36,286 bases of DNA from Patescibacteria group bacterium UBA5194. Lineage in GTDB: Bacteria > Patescibacteriota > Gracilibacteria > BD1-5 > UBA6164. Numbering within the stretch: position 1 is the stretch's first letter; each line of letters begins with the position of its first letter. Positions 12,395-22,316 of the stretch are shown piece by piece. The notes under the pieces are model-generated. The model was not told the origin of the DNA, made no database searches, and worked only from the letters and a program-made list of their open reading frames with translations. Location of the stretch: NCBI GenBank assembly GCA_002412935.1, contig DHWA01000003.1, positions 43,018 through 79,303 on the forward strand. Reading direction: 5' to 3'. Position numbers and translations under genes: made by a program.

Positions 12395-12444
12395 CACATT
12401 ATTAATAATAATGTATCTTCAGGATTTCAAAATAATAAACTTAT

Positions 12445-12472
12445 TTGACTTTTAATATTATTATAACATAAT
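12445..12472 (+). promoter_or_regulatory. promoter of the amidotransferase gene
   Basis: TTGACT (12445-12450), 16 bases, CATAAT (12467-12472), 40 bases before the ATG at 12513. This is a moderate match in an AT-rich setting. Confidence 0.4.
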
Positions 12473-12512
12473 AAATATAACAATTTATATTATTAAAAAT
12501 AATAATAATAAT

Positions 12513-15143
12513 ATGAAAACAAACGACACAATTCACATTATCGGTTATCCAAAAGATAACAATCATCCTTCGGTGAATCACCTTCTTAAAATTTATCCAA
12601 CTTTAGGTTGAGAGATTGAAAAAATTTTAAGAGTCAAATGAATACATAATGATAAAGAGTTTTCTATGTGAGAACTGCCTAAAGGTAATAGTTTTGATTT
12701 AAAAAATTTTAAAAATGATAAAAAATCTTTATTAGAAGTATTAGATAAATTAAGTGAAATCATTTGAGATAAAAAACCAATTATTTTTTTATCTGATTGA
12801 TGTTTTACGAATGAACTATTTACAAGAGAATTATGAGAAATTTTGGGAAATGATTATGATAAATATGTCGAAGAGGTAAAAATTTCGTATGAAAATGAAT
12901 CTCAAAATGAGCATATTCCAAATTATTTACATAAAAACTCTATTCTAATTTTATGATGAAGTTTAACTAACCTAGAAGATGTCCCTCAAAAATTTTATGA
13001 TTCAAAATTGGTAGATTTTATTAAAAAAGTACATAATAATAAAATAAATAGTAAATTGATTTGAATATGTTGGTGACATCAATTTATGAGTCATATTATT
13101 TGACTGGATGAAATTTCTTCAGAAAGAATTACCACAACTTATATATGAGAAGCACAATTTTGAGTAATGCCCTCAGAATTAACTATCAATATAAATAATG
13201 TACCTTTTGCATATAGAGGAGTGCTTAACACTATTACTAATAATTGACAAAATACTACAGTATCATCGGTTCTTACTAGAACATGACATATAGATCTTGA
13301 TTTTCTAAAATCTTATAGATTAGAATCTCAATCATTAATTCCATTATTAATAGATCCTTTTACTAAAAGTTCTAGAGCTTGTTGATCAAGAAATTCTCAA
13401 TATTTTTGAGTTCAAGACCATTATGAAATAAACCCTATTAAAGACACAGATGTTTTATGTGAAAATATCTATAAATCCTTAAAATGATTAGTAGATATAT
13501 ACTGAAATAAAATAAATAAAATATTATCCAATATTGAGATACAACATAATTTCAAAAATGATTTATGAAAACCTTTTTATGCTTCTATTTTATTATCTTT
13601 TGCTAATTCTATAATTTCAAAACATGAATATAAAAAAAATCATATAAATAAAAATATAAATGGTCCCCAATTTGCTAATTGAGAAAAAATTACAGAAGAA
13701 GAATTAAAATTAATTATTTCAAAAGAAAATTTTTGATCAAAACTAATTTCAGATAAGAATCCCTTACAAGAATTAGATAAACAAGGTTTCTTAAAGTTAG
13801 TTTCATACCTTGACTGGTCAATAAACAGATGAAGTATAGATTCATCAAATATACTTTGATTTGATTTAATACAACTTATTCAAAAACATAAGACTTTTTT
13901 GGAAACCCATAAAATAAATACTTGATCTTATGTTTTTAGAGATTTATGAGCAGGTAAATGAAAATTAATTGATGATGTAGAAAATGAAAATAATAAAACT
14001 AATAAACAAGATTGAAAAAAAGAATTAGATATGATTGCATATTGAGTTTCAGATTATGCTTATTTCAATATTTATGAATGACTTATAAGTTTAGAAGAAT
14101 TTAAGGATATTCCTAAAAATATCTTAAAAATATTTGTAGAGGAATTAATAACTTATTATAAAGAATTAAATTCATGAAATGAAAAAGAAAAAATTACACA
14201 ATCATTGGATCTTATAAAACTTAATGCAAAATCATATAAACTTTGTACAATGTTTTCTGATTCTACAACTTACAGATTTAATGACCAAGAAGAAAAATTA
14301 ACAAAAGAAGATGAAGAATTTTTAAAACATAATATATATAGAATAAATGATTTAAAAGAATTTATAAAAAATAACTTTTATGATTTGGTTAAATGAACTT
14401 ATGATAAAATGATATTTTCAGATTTTAATTCATTGTATATTAATAATAAAATAATTAAATGAATTGATTTTCAAACTGCCATAAGATCTACTTGTCATAT
14501 AGATTCAAATAATATTCAAGCACTAGCAAAAGATTATATAGATTATTTTGCTAAACCCTGATCTATATTTGTAGATAATTGAATTATCAGATCTGACAGC
14601 TGAGTACCAAGAATAAAAGAATTTATAGACCTCGAAAAAGAAAACAATAATATAAAAGTCACTTTTGTATATGATACAAAAACTAGTTATATTACATCCA
14701 CTATTATAAATAAAGCCCCTTACATTCCAGAAGAAGAAATAAAATCATGCCTTCAAGATTGATATATATTATTATCTACTGATGAGATTTGAAAATGATG
14801 TTTTTTTAAAATAGAAAGATTTTTTAGAGAACTTATTATATTTACTTTTAAAAACCTTCAATTTTCTCATGATAAAAATAAATATATAATTAAAATTCTA
14901 AAAGAAATATCATCAGATATGAGCAATAAAGCCCCTGAACAAATAAAAGAAATGATAATTGAAAAAATAAATTTTTTAATTATTATCATAAATACACAAT
15001 ATGATAAAAGTTACACTAAAATGGATTGAAAAATTTTTGATCAATATTTAGAAAATGTAGGTAGTGATATAAAAGATTTTTTTTACAAGTGAAAAATTAA
15101 TGTACCGAAATGGTTTAATCAAGATTTTGAAAGAAATAATTAG
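12513..15143 (+). CDS. class I glutamine amidotransferase fused to a possible methyltransferase
   Basis: An 876-residue protein. The first 330 residues carry class I glutamine amidotransferase signatures: the nucleophile elbow GICWGHQ with Cys186, and VQDHYE with His303 and Glu305 standing for the usual VQFHPE. The second half has DLGAGKGKL starting at Asp477, which resembles motif I of SAM-dependent methyltransferases. The rest of that half (about residues 480-876) is charged, helical and unfamiliar. Such a fusion would release ammonia from glutamine and possibly methylate or amidate a product, but no known pathway enzyme with this layout comes to mind. The gene ends 65 bases before a TrmB-like regulator on the same strand. 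The amidotransferase part is firm; the methyltransferase call is tentative. Confidence 0.75.
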
Positions 15144-15193
15144 TCTTAATTTGTATTAATAGATTTTTTGATTAAAATTTAAACATATTAAAT

Positions 15194-15199
15194 TATAAT
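15194..15199 (+). promoter_or_regulatory. -10 box before the TrmB-like gene
   Basis: TATAAT ending 9 bases before the ATG at 15209. A TTGATT at 15168-15173 is 20 bases upstream, longer than ideal, so either the leader is very short or the gene is also read from the upstream promoter. Confidence 0.35.
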
Positions 15200-15208
15200 A
15201 AAACAAAT

Positions 15209-15949
15209 ATGATTAATCAAGCTCTAAAATCTCTAGGTTTAAATGATAATGAAATTATTATATTTTCAGAACTAGTCTCTATATGATCATCAGTTGCTTC
15301 ATCACTAGCTGCTAGAACAAAAATAAATAAAAGTACTGTTAGATATGTTTGCCAAGGTCTTGAAAAAAAAGGACTTATATTTTCTATAAAAAAAGATGAT
15401 ACTTTTGTCTACACTGCTGAATCACCTAGAAGATTAAACATTTTACTTGAAAAAGATAAAATGATATTAAAAGAAAAAGAAAAAAACATAAAAGAATCAA
15501 TAGAATATTTTGACCGTTTAAAAAATGAAAAAACTATATTACCTAAAGTTAGTTTTTTTCAATGAAATGAATGACTTAAAAAATTATATGAACAAATCCT
15601 AGAATGTGGACAACAAATAGATTCATTTGAAGATAATTGAGAAATGTTCAAAGCTATACCAGATTTTGTAGATTATTTTATAGGTGAAAGAAAAAAAAGA
15701 AAAATATACAATAGAGTTATATGTCCATCTAATAATCCTATAAATAAGGAATCAAAAGAAGAATTGAGATCTGTAAAAATGATTGATGAAAAATTATTCC
15801 CTTTTACTTGAGATATAAAAATCTGCTCAAATACTGTAAGTATAATGTCATTTAAAGAAAACAATTCAGTTGCAATATCAATAACAGACAAAGAAATAGC
15901 AAATAATTTCAGATCTTTATTTGAATATATGTGGAAAAATTTAAAATAA
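15209..15949 (+). CDS. TrmB-family transcriptional regulator
   Basis: A 246-residue protein. Residues about 8-60 form a winged helix of the TrmB/MarR-like kind (LGLNDNEIIIFSELVS, then a recognition helix INKSTVRYVCQGLEKKGLI). A coiled stretch follows (about residues 85-110, KDKMILKEKEKNIKESIEYF), then an effector-type domain of about 120 residues (ICPSNNPINKES... ISITDKEIANNFRSLFEYMW) like the C-terminal region of TrmB-type regulators. TrmB proteins sense sugars or other metabolites; the ligand here is unknown. It lies 65 bases after the amidotransferase fusion on the same strand and may control it. A strong hairpin closes the unit at 15974-16011. Confidence 0.82.
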
Positions 15950-15973
15950 GTTTATAAATGAATATCTAAAATA

Positions 15974-16011
15974 AAAAATAAGAGCAATTTAATTAAAATG
16001 CTCTTATTTTT
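15974..16011. terminator. bidirectional terminator
   Basis: A 13-bp perfect stem (AAAAATAAGAGCA, 15974-15986, with 15999-16011) and a 12-base loop between convergent genes. It overlaps the stop codon of the amidase gene at 16010-16012. Confidence 0.8.
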
Positions 16012-16483
16012 ATAAACTATCTTGATACTTCTTCCAACTTTTAAATCAATGATTCCAAAAAGAATCAGATATATCTATTTTTCTTCATGGAGCAATATCT
16101 GAATGTCTGAGTACATTTTCTTTTGATATATTAAAAGTAGCCATTAAATGCTGTATAAGTTCTCTTACTGCTTGTCTCTGTGCTAATGGAAATTCTTCTC
16201 AAACTCATCAAATTACTTCGATTCAAATAGAGTATTTATTCATATTTGTTTTTCATTTCCATTCACTTTTTCAACAATGCCATAATATATCTTTTGTAGA
16301 TCAAATCTTATAAATATCTCAGTTAAAATCTACTACATAATGCACTGAAACTTTTCATTTTGTTAAAGTATTTAATACTCATTCTATTGTTCCCTGCTTT
16401 GTCCCAGTATGATGAATTATTATAAACTCTCTAGTATTTACTCATTTACTTTTATTATTTGTTTGTAATTCTTGTTTGTACAT
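16010..16483 (-). CDS. N-acetylmuramoyl-L-alanine amidase (Amidase_2/AmpD fold)
   Basis: A 157-residue protein matching the length of a single Amidase_2/PGRP domain. The zinc-site strand FIIIHHT places His24 or His25 as the first ligand. VHYVVDFNGDIYKI is the typical second strand, and YSIGIEVIG and LRHSDIAPGRKID (second His and Asp) complete the signature. It would cut the bond between N-acetylmuramic acid and L-alanine in peptidoglycan. No signal peptide is seen, which suits wall recycling, or an export route not visible here. It starts 19 bases after the DUF4395 gene and forms a two-gene unit with it. Confidence 0.88.
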
Positions 16484-16502
16484 ATTATTAATTTTTGAAT
16501 AA

Positions 16503-17054
16503 TTACTCTTTTCCTATATCACAAGCTCATCAAGAACAAACAGGAGCATATTCTTCTTCTTTGATATATCATTTATTTCTTAATGATACATATACATTAC
16601 ATCATATACAGTTTCATAAAACTGCCTCTGCCCACATAAATATTAGACATATTATACATAATAACATACCTGGTCAGCATTTACCGAATATTGAAATAAT
16701 TCAAAAAACCATAAAAGCTAGTGCTAATCAGATAATCCAAGCAAATTGTTTTTGTTTTGCTCATACCCATTCAGGTTTTTTATTTTTAACTAGATGAGTT
16801 CAGATAATCAAAAAAGGTGAATATTTTGGTCATATAAAAACTTTGATAAATAAATCTAGTGTAATAATTGGTACTATAATATTAGCAATTAATGGAGTAT
16901 GTGTTGTTAATGAAAATACTAAAGCTATCATTCATAAAACAAACATTAATCCAGCTCATGCTCTTACTGCATTATCATCTACTACTGGATAAGGTGCTGG
17001 TATTCAATTAATTTTTAAATCTGGTATAATTTCGCCTATTTTTGGTTTGAACAT
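16503..17054 (-). CDS. DUF4395-family membrane protein
   Basis: A 183-residue protein. The DUF4395 pattern is recognisable: VDDNAVRAGAGLMFVLGMIALV at about residues 23-45, a second pair of hydrophobic segments (ITLDLFIKVFIGP; WIIGLALAFMVFGIISI), then CGPGMLLCIICLIFMWAE and the closing CIGCNVY. Four membrane segments are likely. The C-terminus adds a Cys-rich tail (PVCSGGACD). The family has no established function; the paired cysteines suggest redox or metal chemistry, which is inference. It is the first gene of an operon with the amidase. Confidence 0.8.
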
Positions 17055-17135
17055 ATTTTTAGTTTAATATTTTAAAGTAAGATTTTTAAATCTATTTTGA
17101 GTATTTTGGATAAATTATATAAAAAATAAATAATA

Positions 17136-17180
17136 AAACAAATGATTTTAAAAACAGCTATTTCTAGCTGTTTAATTTTC
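17136..17180. repeat. boundary-like hairpin, type A (copy without the GGAGGTG core)
   Basis: AAAACAAAT, then a 9-bp stem AAACAGCTA/TAGCTGTTT (17152-17160 and 17165-17173), then AATTTTC. It closely matches 19159-19209, but the segment matching TAATTGGAGGTG has become AAATATTAACTC here, so the core is lost. On the minus strand it can end the fragment at 17164. Confidence 0.65.
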
Positions 17181-17383
17181 AAATATTAACTCTTACAATA
17201 TCTTTTATACAAGATCTCTGAATCACTACTTCTGGTGAATATAATTGATATTTTGAAATATTTCAAACTGGATGAATATCATTAGCATTAATTGGAAAAG
17301 CACTTATAGGATGTTTTAATTCATCATTCTATAATGAATGGTAATGACTCTTTTGTAGTAATATGAAATACTTCTAATGACAT
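17164..17383 (-). pseudogene. frameshifted fragment of an unrecognised gene
   Basis: An ATG at 17383 opens MSLEVFHITTKESLPFIIE. Its natural continuation, DELKHPISAFPINANDIHPV and on to VVIQRSCIKDIVRVN, lies in the next frame behind an in-frame stop at 17329. A single-base change near 17325-17331 would join them. The tail runs into the hairpin and stops at 17164-17166. I do not recognise the product. It follows the gene at 17413 on the same strand. Confidence 0.35.
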
Positions 17384-17412
17384 TTTATTAAATAAAAAAA
17401 TTAAAAATATAA

Positions 17413-18132
17413 TTATCTCAACATTGTTTTTACTGCTCAGAATTTTGAACTTGGAAGAAAATATCTTTTTTGTCAAACTCTCATTGTTTCTAATATGTAT
17501 CATTGACACAAAATTCAAACTAAATCTTTTGTAGATTTTTTTACATTTTCTAAATCAATTTCCATATTTCTAGAAATTGATTTATCTGAAAAAAATGGAT
17601 ACCAATTATTACCATATTTTTCTCTTAGAAATAATGATCTTTCTAAGATATATTCAAGAATATGTAAAGATTCACTATCAATATCTTTTGAAAATAATCT
17701 ATATTCATCATCTATCGATTCTTCTATTTGTTGAGTAATAGATTCAGGAATATATAATCAAACTTGCCTTGGATGATCTTTTTTGGTTTTTAATTTTATA
17801 GGAACTCAATTATGAGTATATCTAACTTGATATCAATCTTTTCTAATTTCATCGTAATAGGAATGAGGTGCGTTATGTGGAATTAATGAGGCCGTGTGAC
17901 ATATATCAAGTTTATTATAAAAAACTCAAACTACTCAATATAACTCTTTTTGAAGTATTTTTCTGAGAACATGTATAGAAATATCCATTTCTTTAAGAAT
18001 ATCATTTATATATGTTCCTACTTTTCAAATTAGTTCCTCACTCCTTTGTTGCCATATTTCTTTTTCTGTAGGGACTTTTATAAGTGACAAACAATCTAAA
18101 GCCCTTTGAGATAAGTGTTGAGAATATTCCAT
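17413..18132 (-). CDS. hypothetical protein, possible DNA-binding C-terminus
   Basis: A 239-residue protein not assigned to a family. The N-terminal half is charged and helical (QRSEELIGKVGTYINDILKE) and includes a hydrophobic stretch (LYGVVGVFYNKLDICHTASL). The C-terminus (VKKSTKDLVGILCQGYILET, then GQKRYFLPSS) has the look of a winged helix: two helices, a turn, and a basic hairpin. It ends at a TAA 30 bases before the frameshifted fragment, so the two may once have been neighbours in an operon. Most glycines are TGA, as in the resident genes. Confidence 0.6.
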
Positions 18133-18238
18133 ATTTTATTATGAATAAAAATTATAAGTACTTCACTAGTGTAGAAAGAGAATATTTTATTGAAACAGTT
18201 AAAATTTTAAAATCTTTAATTTTATTTTCAATCTTTTT

Positions 18239-19003
18239 TTAACATGTTAATTTTACATCTTTCCATTTTGTTAAATATTCATCATATTTTTCCCATCAAG
18301 CTACTTTATTTTCTTTTAATAAAGGTCTATCATAAAAATCAGATGATCTTATCGTATAATTGGCCAACATATAATCTAATCTTTTTTTTGCAGCAACAAT
18401 CTCTTTATACAATTCATCATCATAAACAATATTTTCTAAATCATATTTATTATGTTTCACCATCCTATCTCTATCAGATTTTGTATTATCTTCTATTAAC
18501 TTATTAATATCTATACCATCTTTTTCAGGATATAAATAAGATAAAACATTTATAAGATTTTCTATTTTTATTAATCAAAGATTATATTTCCTAAATAAAA
18601 ATTCTGAAATAATTTCTAAAAATAAATCTTTTTCAGTTCAATCTAGTTTAGTTTTTAAAGCATTTAAACCTCATTGTCATAAAATTTTTCCAAAAATAAG
18701 TGTTCTATATTTATGACTTTTATAATCTAATAGATGCTTCTCTCGTAACTCAGTATCATCAATAAATAAATCATCAGAAATGGCTTCCAATAATTGAAAT
18801 TCTAAATTACCTGCATGATCAAGTAAATCCCTAAAAAAAGTTGTAACTTCTTTTTCAAGTCAAGGATCTCCATAAACATAAATATTAATAATATCTTTTA
18901 CTTTATAAAATCATTCTTCTACCAATTTTGATGCTACATCTCATACTACTAATGTATTTGATACGATTGAATTTGATTCACCTAATTTTTTTTCTGTATT
19001 CAT
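18239..19003 (-). CDS. hypothetical protein in the first cassette
   Basis: A 254-residue soluble, acidic and mostly helical protein with no recognised family. Features seen: an N-terminal stretch SNTLVVGDVASKLVEEGFYK, a central LIFGKILGQGGLNALKTKL, and a Lys/Tyr-rich C-terminus ending EYLTKWKDVKLTC. A good promoter precedes it (19036-19063). The 106 bases between its stop and the start of the 17413 gene hold no clear terminator, so the two may be co-transcribed. It lies directly left of the core site at 19210. Confidence 0.6.
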
Positions 19004-19035
19004 AAATATTATAAGATTGTAATATATGTGAATAT

Positions 19036-19063
19036 ATAATACTTAATTATTTTATTATGTCAA
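19036..19063 (-). promoter_or_regulatory. promoter of the 18239-19003 gene
   Basis: A perfect TTGACA (minus strand, 19058-19063), 16 bases, TATTAT (19036-19041), 33 bases before the ATG at 19003. Confidence 0.6.
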
Positions 19064-19158
19064 TAATATTATGGTAGAATCTTTCTAGAAATGCAACTTT
19101 TAGAAAAATGTAATAATAAAGTATTAATATCTGATGATCACCAAAATTAGCTTTAAAT

Positions 19159-19218
19159 TATAAAACAAATAATTTTATTAACAGCTATTTCTAGCTGTTA
19201 ATTTTCTAATTGGAGGTG
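19159..19218. repeat. cassette boundary, type A hairpin plus core TTGGAGGTG
   Basis: TAAAACAAAT, a 9-bp stem TAACAGCTA/TAGCTGTTA (19179-19187 and 19192-19200), then ATTTTCTAA and the core TTGGAGGTG (19210-19218). The hairpin half matches 17136-17180. The core matches those at 20908, 22378 and 36278. Read as a right boundary of one insertion and left boundary of the next. Confidence 0.6.
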
Positions 19219-19272
19219 TCTGGTAGTAAAAGTGTTGTACTTTTAAGAGAGATATTGGATGGGATAAAATAG
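19210..19272 (+). pseudogene. orphan C-terminal coding tail 1 (after the core)
   Basis: Starting in frame at TTG-GAG-GTG, a short frame reads LEVSGSKSVVLLREILDGIK and ends at TAG. It has no start codon of its own. The frame phase (Leu-Glu-Val) equals that of the tails at 20908 and 22378 and of the recombinase frame at 36278-36286. It ends 5 bases before the convergent stop of the GNAT gene. Interpreted as the 3' end of a recombinase gene carried by the left end of an inserted cassette. Confidence 0.45.
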
Positions 19273-19277
19273 TAAAA

Positions 19278-19796
19278 CTAATTTACTTTCTCATAATACA
19301 ACCTATTTCATTCTCACAATTTATTAAATCACAAACTATAATAAAACCTTTCACTTCATTTTAAAGCATCAACTTCAATATAACTTATATTATTTTGTAT
19401 ATTAGATTGCATTAAAAATTGTGTAAACATATACTTTCACAGTCAATCTATAATCATATTTCAAAAATATTTTCTTGATAATCTACTAGATAAATTTTTA
19501 TAACTAGGATTTGTAGATATTAATTTATTATTATTAAAATTAATATTTGAAAAATATTCTATCATAATAGTTCATTCTCTTATTTTTTCATACTCAACAA
19601 ATCAAATTATCTCTCCTTTATATTGAAAATACATAACTCAATCATATTTTCAATCTTCAATATCTATGCTTATATTATCTTGAATATCACCAATAGATAA
19701 TTCATTAAAAAGTAATGAGTTAATTTTTCTTGCTTCTCATTTTTTTTCTGTTATTTTTCATGGGATACAAATATTATCTTGAAGTGTTTCTAACAT
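19278..19796 (-). CDS. GNAT-like N-acetyltransferase
   Basis: A 172-residue protein. The C-terminal part has the GNAT layout: an acetyl-CoA loop region (GNMIIDGLGKYMFTQFLMQS at about residues 108-127), then ISYIEVDAL and the closing RFYYSLGFNKLGE, the usual 'F-Y..-GF' end of these enzymes. The N-terminal half is less typical (acidic, ENIS.D.EDGKYDGVMYFQY), with FVEYEKIREGTIMIEYF as the central strands. The acceptor is unknown. It is the only cargo of its cassette and points against the tail ORF. A minus-strand TTGACA lies at about 19849-19854 but without a well-placed -10 box. Confidence 0.65.
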
Positions 19797-19890
19797 AATA
19801 CAAATGTGTAATTTTATATTTTAAATAAAAATAAACAATTATATAATTATGTCAATAATATTTTAAAAAATAATAAACCAAAGATTGATT

Positions 19891-19959
19891 ATTCCCTTAT
19901 AAAACAAAAATCTAGTTATAAATAATTAGATTTTTGTTTTATAATTTATTTAGAGAACC
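19891..19959. repeat. cassette boundary, type B hairpin with divergent core
   Basis: ATTCCCTTAT, then a 14-bp stem AAAACAAAAATCTA/TAGATTTTTGTTTT (19901-19914 and 19927-19940), then ATAATTTATTTAGAGAACC. It aligns with the boundaries at 20846 and 22317, where the last part is ATTAATATATTTGGAGGT. Here the core has drifted to TTTAGAGAA. Confidence 0.6.
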
Positions 19960-20057
19960 GTAGTGTGAAACTGGCAAACTTTGAACCTTTGTATAGATAT
20001 ATGATAAATAATTTTAGAGAAGTGATAATTATTTATGAAAAATTGAAAATGTTATAA
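19950..20057 (+). pseudogene. orphan C-terminal coding tail 2
   Basis: A 35-codon frame opening TTA-GAG-AAC (LENRSVKLANFEPLYRYM) and ending at TAA, with no start codon. Like the other tails it begins Leu-Glu, directly follows a type B hairpin, and ends in a Lys/Leu-rich helix (YEKLKML). The rest differs from tails 3 and 4. Confidence 0.4.
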
Positions 20058-20161
20058 AAATAGATATGCTTAGAATTAAGCATTTATATGTAACAGAAAT
20101 AAATTAAGTTCGTATAAAAGCTAAATAAAATAATATAGAATATATTTTTAGATAATTTTAG

Positions 20162-20167
20162 TATAAT
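20162..20167 (+). promoter_or_regulatory. -10 box of the LysE gene
   Basis: TATAAT 28 bases before the ATG at 20196; the -35 is weak. An AAGG just before the ATG is too close to act as a normal ribosome binding site. Confidence 0.35.
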
Positions 20168-20195
20168 TTTATTTTAAATGTAAAAATTTTAAGGT

Positions 20196-20807
20196 ATGGT
20201 TAATGAATTAATGAGTGCATTTGTATTGGGTCTAATAGGTGGAGTGATACCTGGTCCTGTTTTGACAGCAACATTCACGGAAATTTTACAGTCTGGTATG
20301 TGGAAAAGCATGCGTATAATTTTATGGGCTATGCTGACCGAAACTGTCGTAGCCCTTTTAAGTTTATTAGCACTATCATCGATGAATTTTTCTGAATGAT
20401 TTTTTCAAGGTCTTTCACTAGTTGGTGCTATTATACTAATTCGGATTTCAACTTCGATATGGAAAATCAAAAAAATTGATACTGAAGAAAAAGTCCATTT
20501 TAGCCTTGGTAAGATTTCTGCTATGATAATGGCTAATGGTGTTCTATGGACTTTTTGGATTACCGTATGTGTACCTAAAGCTATATTATTAAGTGAGAAG
20601 TTTTTTCTTGGTAATTATTTATTTCTAGTGCTTGTCGAGATTGGATGGCTCATATCTACAATTCTAATTGCAATTATATTTTCACAATTCAGAAAAATTC
20701 TTTCGAACCCTAAATTTATGCCAATAATGTTCAAATTTTTTGCTCTGACATTCGTGTATTTTGCTATTGATATGATTTATAGAAGTTTAATTTTTTTCTT
20801 TAATTAA
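20196..20807 (+). CDS. LysE-family amino-acid/metabolite exporter
   Basis: A 203-residue protein, the usual length of LysE/RhtB exporters. The N-terminus has the family signature (AFVLGLIGGVIPGPVLTATF). About six hydrophobic segments follow, ending in FKFFALTFVYFAIDMIYRSLIFFF. It needs one in-frame TGA (20397-20399, between SMNFSE and FFQGLS) to be whole. Codon use is foreign: 11 of 12 glycines are GGT/GGA and one is TGA, while neighbours are almost all TGA. This is good evidence of recent transfer from a standard-code organism followed by the first step of recoding. The substrate is unknown; LysE exporters move lysine, threonine, homoserine and related compounds out of the cell. Confidence 0.85.
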
Positions 20808-20845
20808 AAAAAATGTACCTGAACCTTAAATTAAAAAATATCAAT

Positions 20846-20919
20846 AATTCCATTAAAACAAACAAAAATCTAGTTTTTAAAAACTAGATTTTTGTTTATT
20901 AATATATTTGGAGGTACCT
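20846..20919. repeat. cassette boundary, type B hairpin plus core TTTGGAGGTACC
   Basis: A perfect 38-base palindrome (20860-20897, half AAACAAAAATCTAGTTTTT), then ATTAATATATTTGGAGGTACC. It matches 22317-22388 almost base for base through the core. The hairpin also serves as terminator for the LysE gene. Confidence 0.7.
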
Positions 20920-21015
20920 CACACTCACCAATTTGACCTTTTTGAAAGAATTAATAGCTTTAATTTAGATGATTTAAAATGATTTTTAAAAATGTTAAAA
21001 TTATTTAAATTTTAA
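20908..21015 (+). pseudogene. orphan C-terminal coding tail 3
   Basis: A frame opening TTG-GAG-GTA (LEVPHTHQFDLFERINSFN) and ending KLFKF-TAA. It is clearly homologous to tail 4 (22378): VP-H/S-H, D-F-RIN-FNLDDLKGFLK. The central Gly is TGA in both. It has no start codon and overlaps the last 15 bases of the convergent ATPase gene. Confidence 0.5.
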
Positions 21016-22230
21016 AATATAATCAATTAAATTATAATGTTTTATTCATTTATAATTTCAGTCTATAAAGTCATCTAAACTCAAAACTATTTTCTCATAG
21101 TTATCTTTTATTTCAATCAAATTATCAAATTCTCTTTGTTTTGTATTATCAGATTCTATAAGGTAAGCCACTTGTATATATTTTATATCACCTGATTTTT
21201 CAACGATAAAATCTATTTCTTTATCTTTATTTTTTCAAATATGAATACTATAAGAATGTGCTTTAAAATGCAAAAAAACTATATTTTCAATAATTTTTCA
21301 TATATCTACCTGTTTATATCATCAAAGTAAAACATTTCTAATTCATAAATCAGAAAAATAAAATTTATCATTTATTTCAAATATTTTTTTTCAAACTATT
21401 TCTTGTCTTTTTACTTTATTTATCAAATAAACATTACATAAATAAGAAATATATTCTAATACTATATTTGTTCATATTTCAATTTTTTGAGATTTTAAGT
21501 ATTTTGAAATATTGTTTGCTGTAAATAAGCTTCAAATATTATCAGACAAAAACATTATAAGTTTTTCAATAAAATCAATATTTCTAATACTGTATCTCTT
21601 CACAATATCTTTAAGTAATATAGTATTATAAATACTTTTTATGTAATCATAAACTATTTCTTCTTGTAATTCTAAGTTTTTTAGATATGGAAGTCATCAA
21701 AATTTCATGTATTTCAAAAAACTTTCTTTTGAGTTTTGTAGTTTATGAAAGTCTAAAAATTCTTTGTAAATAAGAGGAAAAATTTCAAATTCTATATATC
21801 TTCATGTTAAATATGTTGCAATTTCACTTGATAGCATATTTGCATTACTTCCACTTATATAAATATCATAATTTCAAATCGCTTGTAGATCTCTAAGTGC
21901 TTTTTCAAAGTTTATGACATCTTGTATTTCATCTATAAAAACATATTTTTTAATTTTTCACAGTGAACCAGATTCAGAGTCTCATTTTTTTATATAAGAA
22001 AGTAAATCATTGTAATCTTTTATAAAATCAAAATCATTAAGTTCTTTATTTATATAAATTATTTGCTTTTCCAAAACTCAAAAATTATTTTTAAGTTCAT
22101 CCATTATTTGAAAAAGTATATATGACTTTCAAACTCTTCTTTGTCAGATAAGTACCTTTATAATGTCTTTATTTATAAAAGGTTTTATTTTGTTTATATA
22201 TATGTCTCTTTTATTGTAAGTTTTCATCAT
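21001..22230 (-). CDS. AAA_14/DUF4143 ATPase
   Basis: A 409-residue protein (408 if the second of two adjacent ATGs is used). Walker A near residues 28-36 (IGQRRVGKSY), Walker B in YVFIDEIQDV, the sensor-like ISGSNANML, and the family marks LTGRYIEFEIFPLIYKEFL and FGGLPYL. The C-terminal DUF4143 part has the nuclease-like EIDFIVEKSGDIKYIQVAY. These ATPases are common in bacteria and archaea, often near mobile DNA or as orphan genes, and their function is not settled. It is the only cargo of its cassette, and its stop overlaps tail 3. Glycines are mostly TGA. Confidence 0.9.
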
Positions 22231-22316
22231 AATGAATAAAAAAATATTATTAAAATATGTTTTCATTATACTGAAAAGTATTTATTTTGCAAAAGTTTTA
22301 AAGTTCTTTTATATTT

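Larger units (their letters stand above)
11834..12512. other. 679-base AT-rich intergenic region between divergent genes
   Basis: No open frame with coding character is seen on either strand. The region holds a -10 box for the minus gene (TATAAT on the minus strand, 11860-11865), a T-rich stretch with repeated GATTTTT near 12055-12100, a 14-bp inverted repeat, a GC-containing hairpin and a promoter for the gene at 12513, listed separately. It could also specify a small RNA, but nothing proves it. Confidence 0.5.

Noticed and set aside
16495..16797. Plus-strand 100-codon open frame
   Set aside because: It is antisense to the DUF4395 gene, whose family motifs are clear on the minus strand.
19091..19150. 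A 19-codon plus-strand frame starting MQLLEKCNNK
   Set aside because: Too short, with no supporting signal; it may be a remnant, but chance is as likely in this AT-rich spacer.
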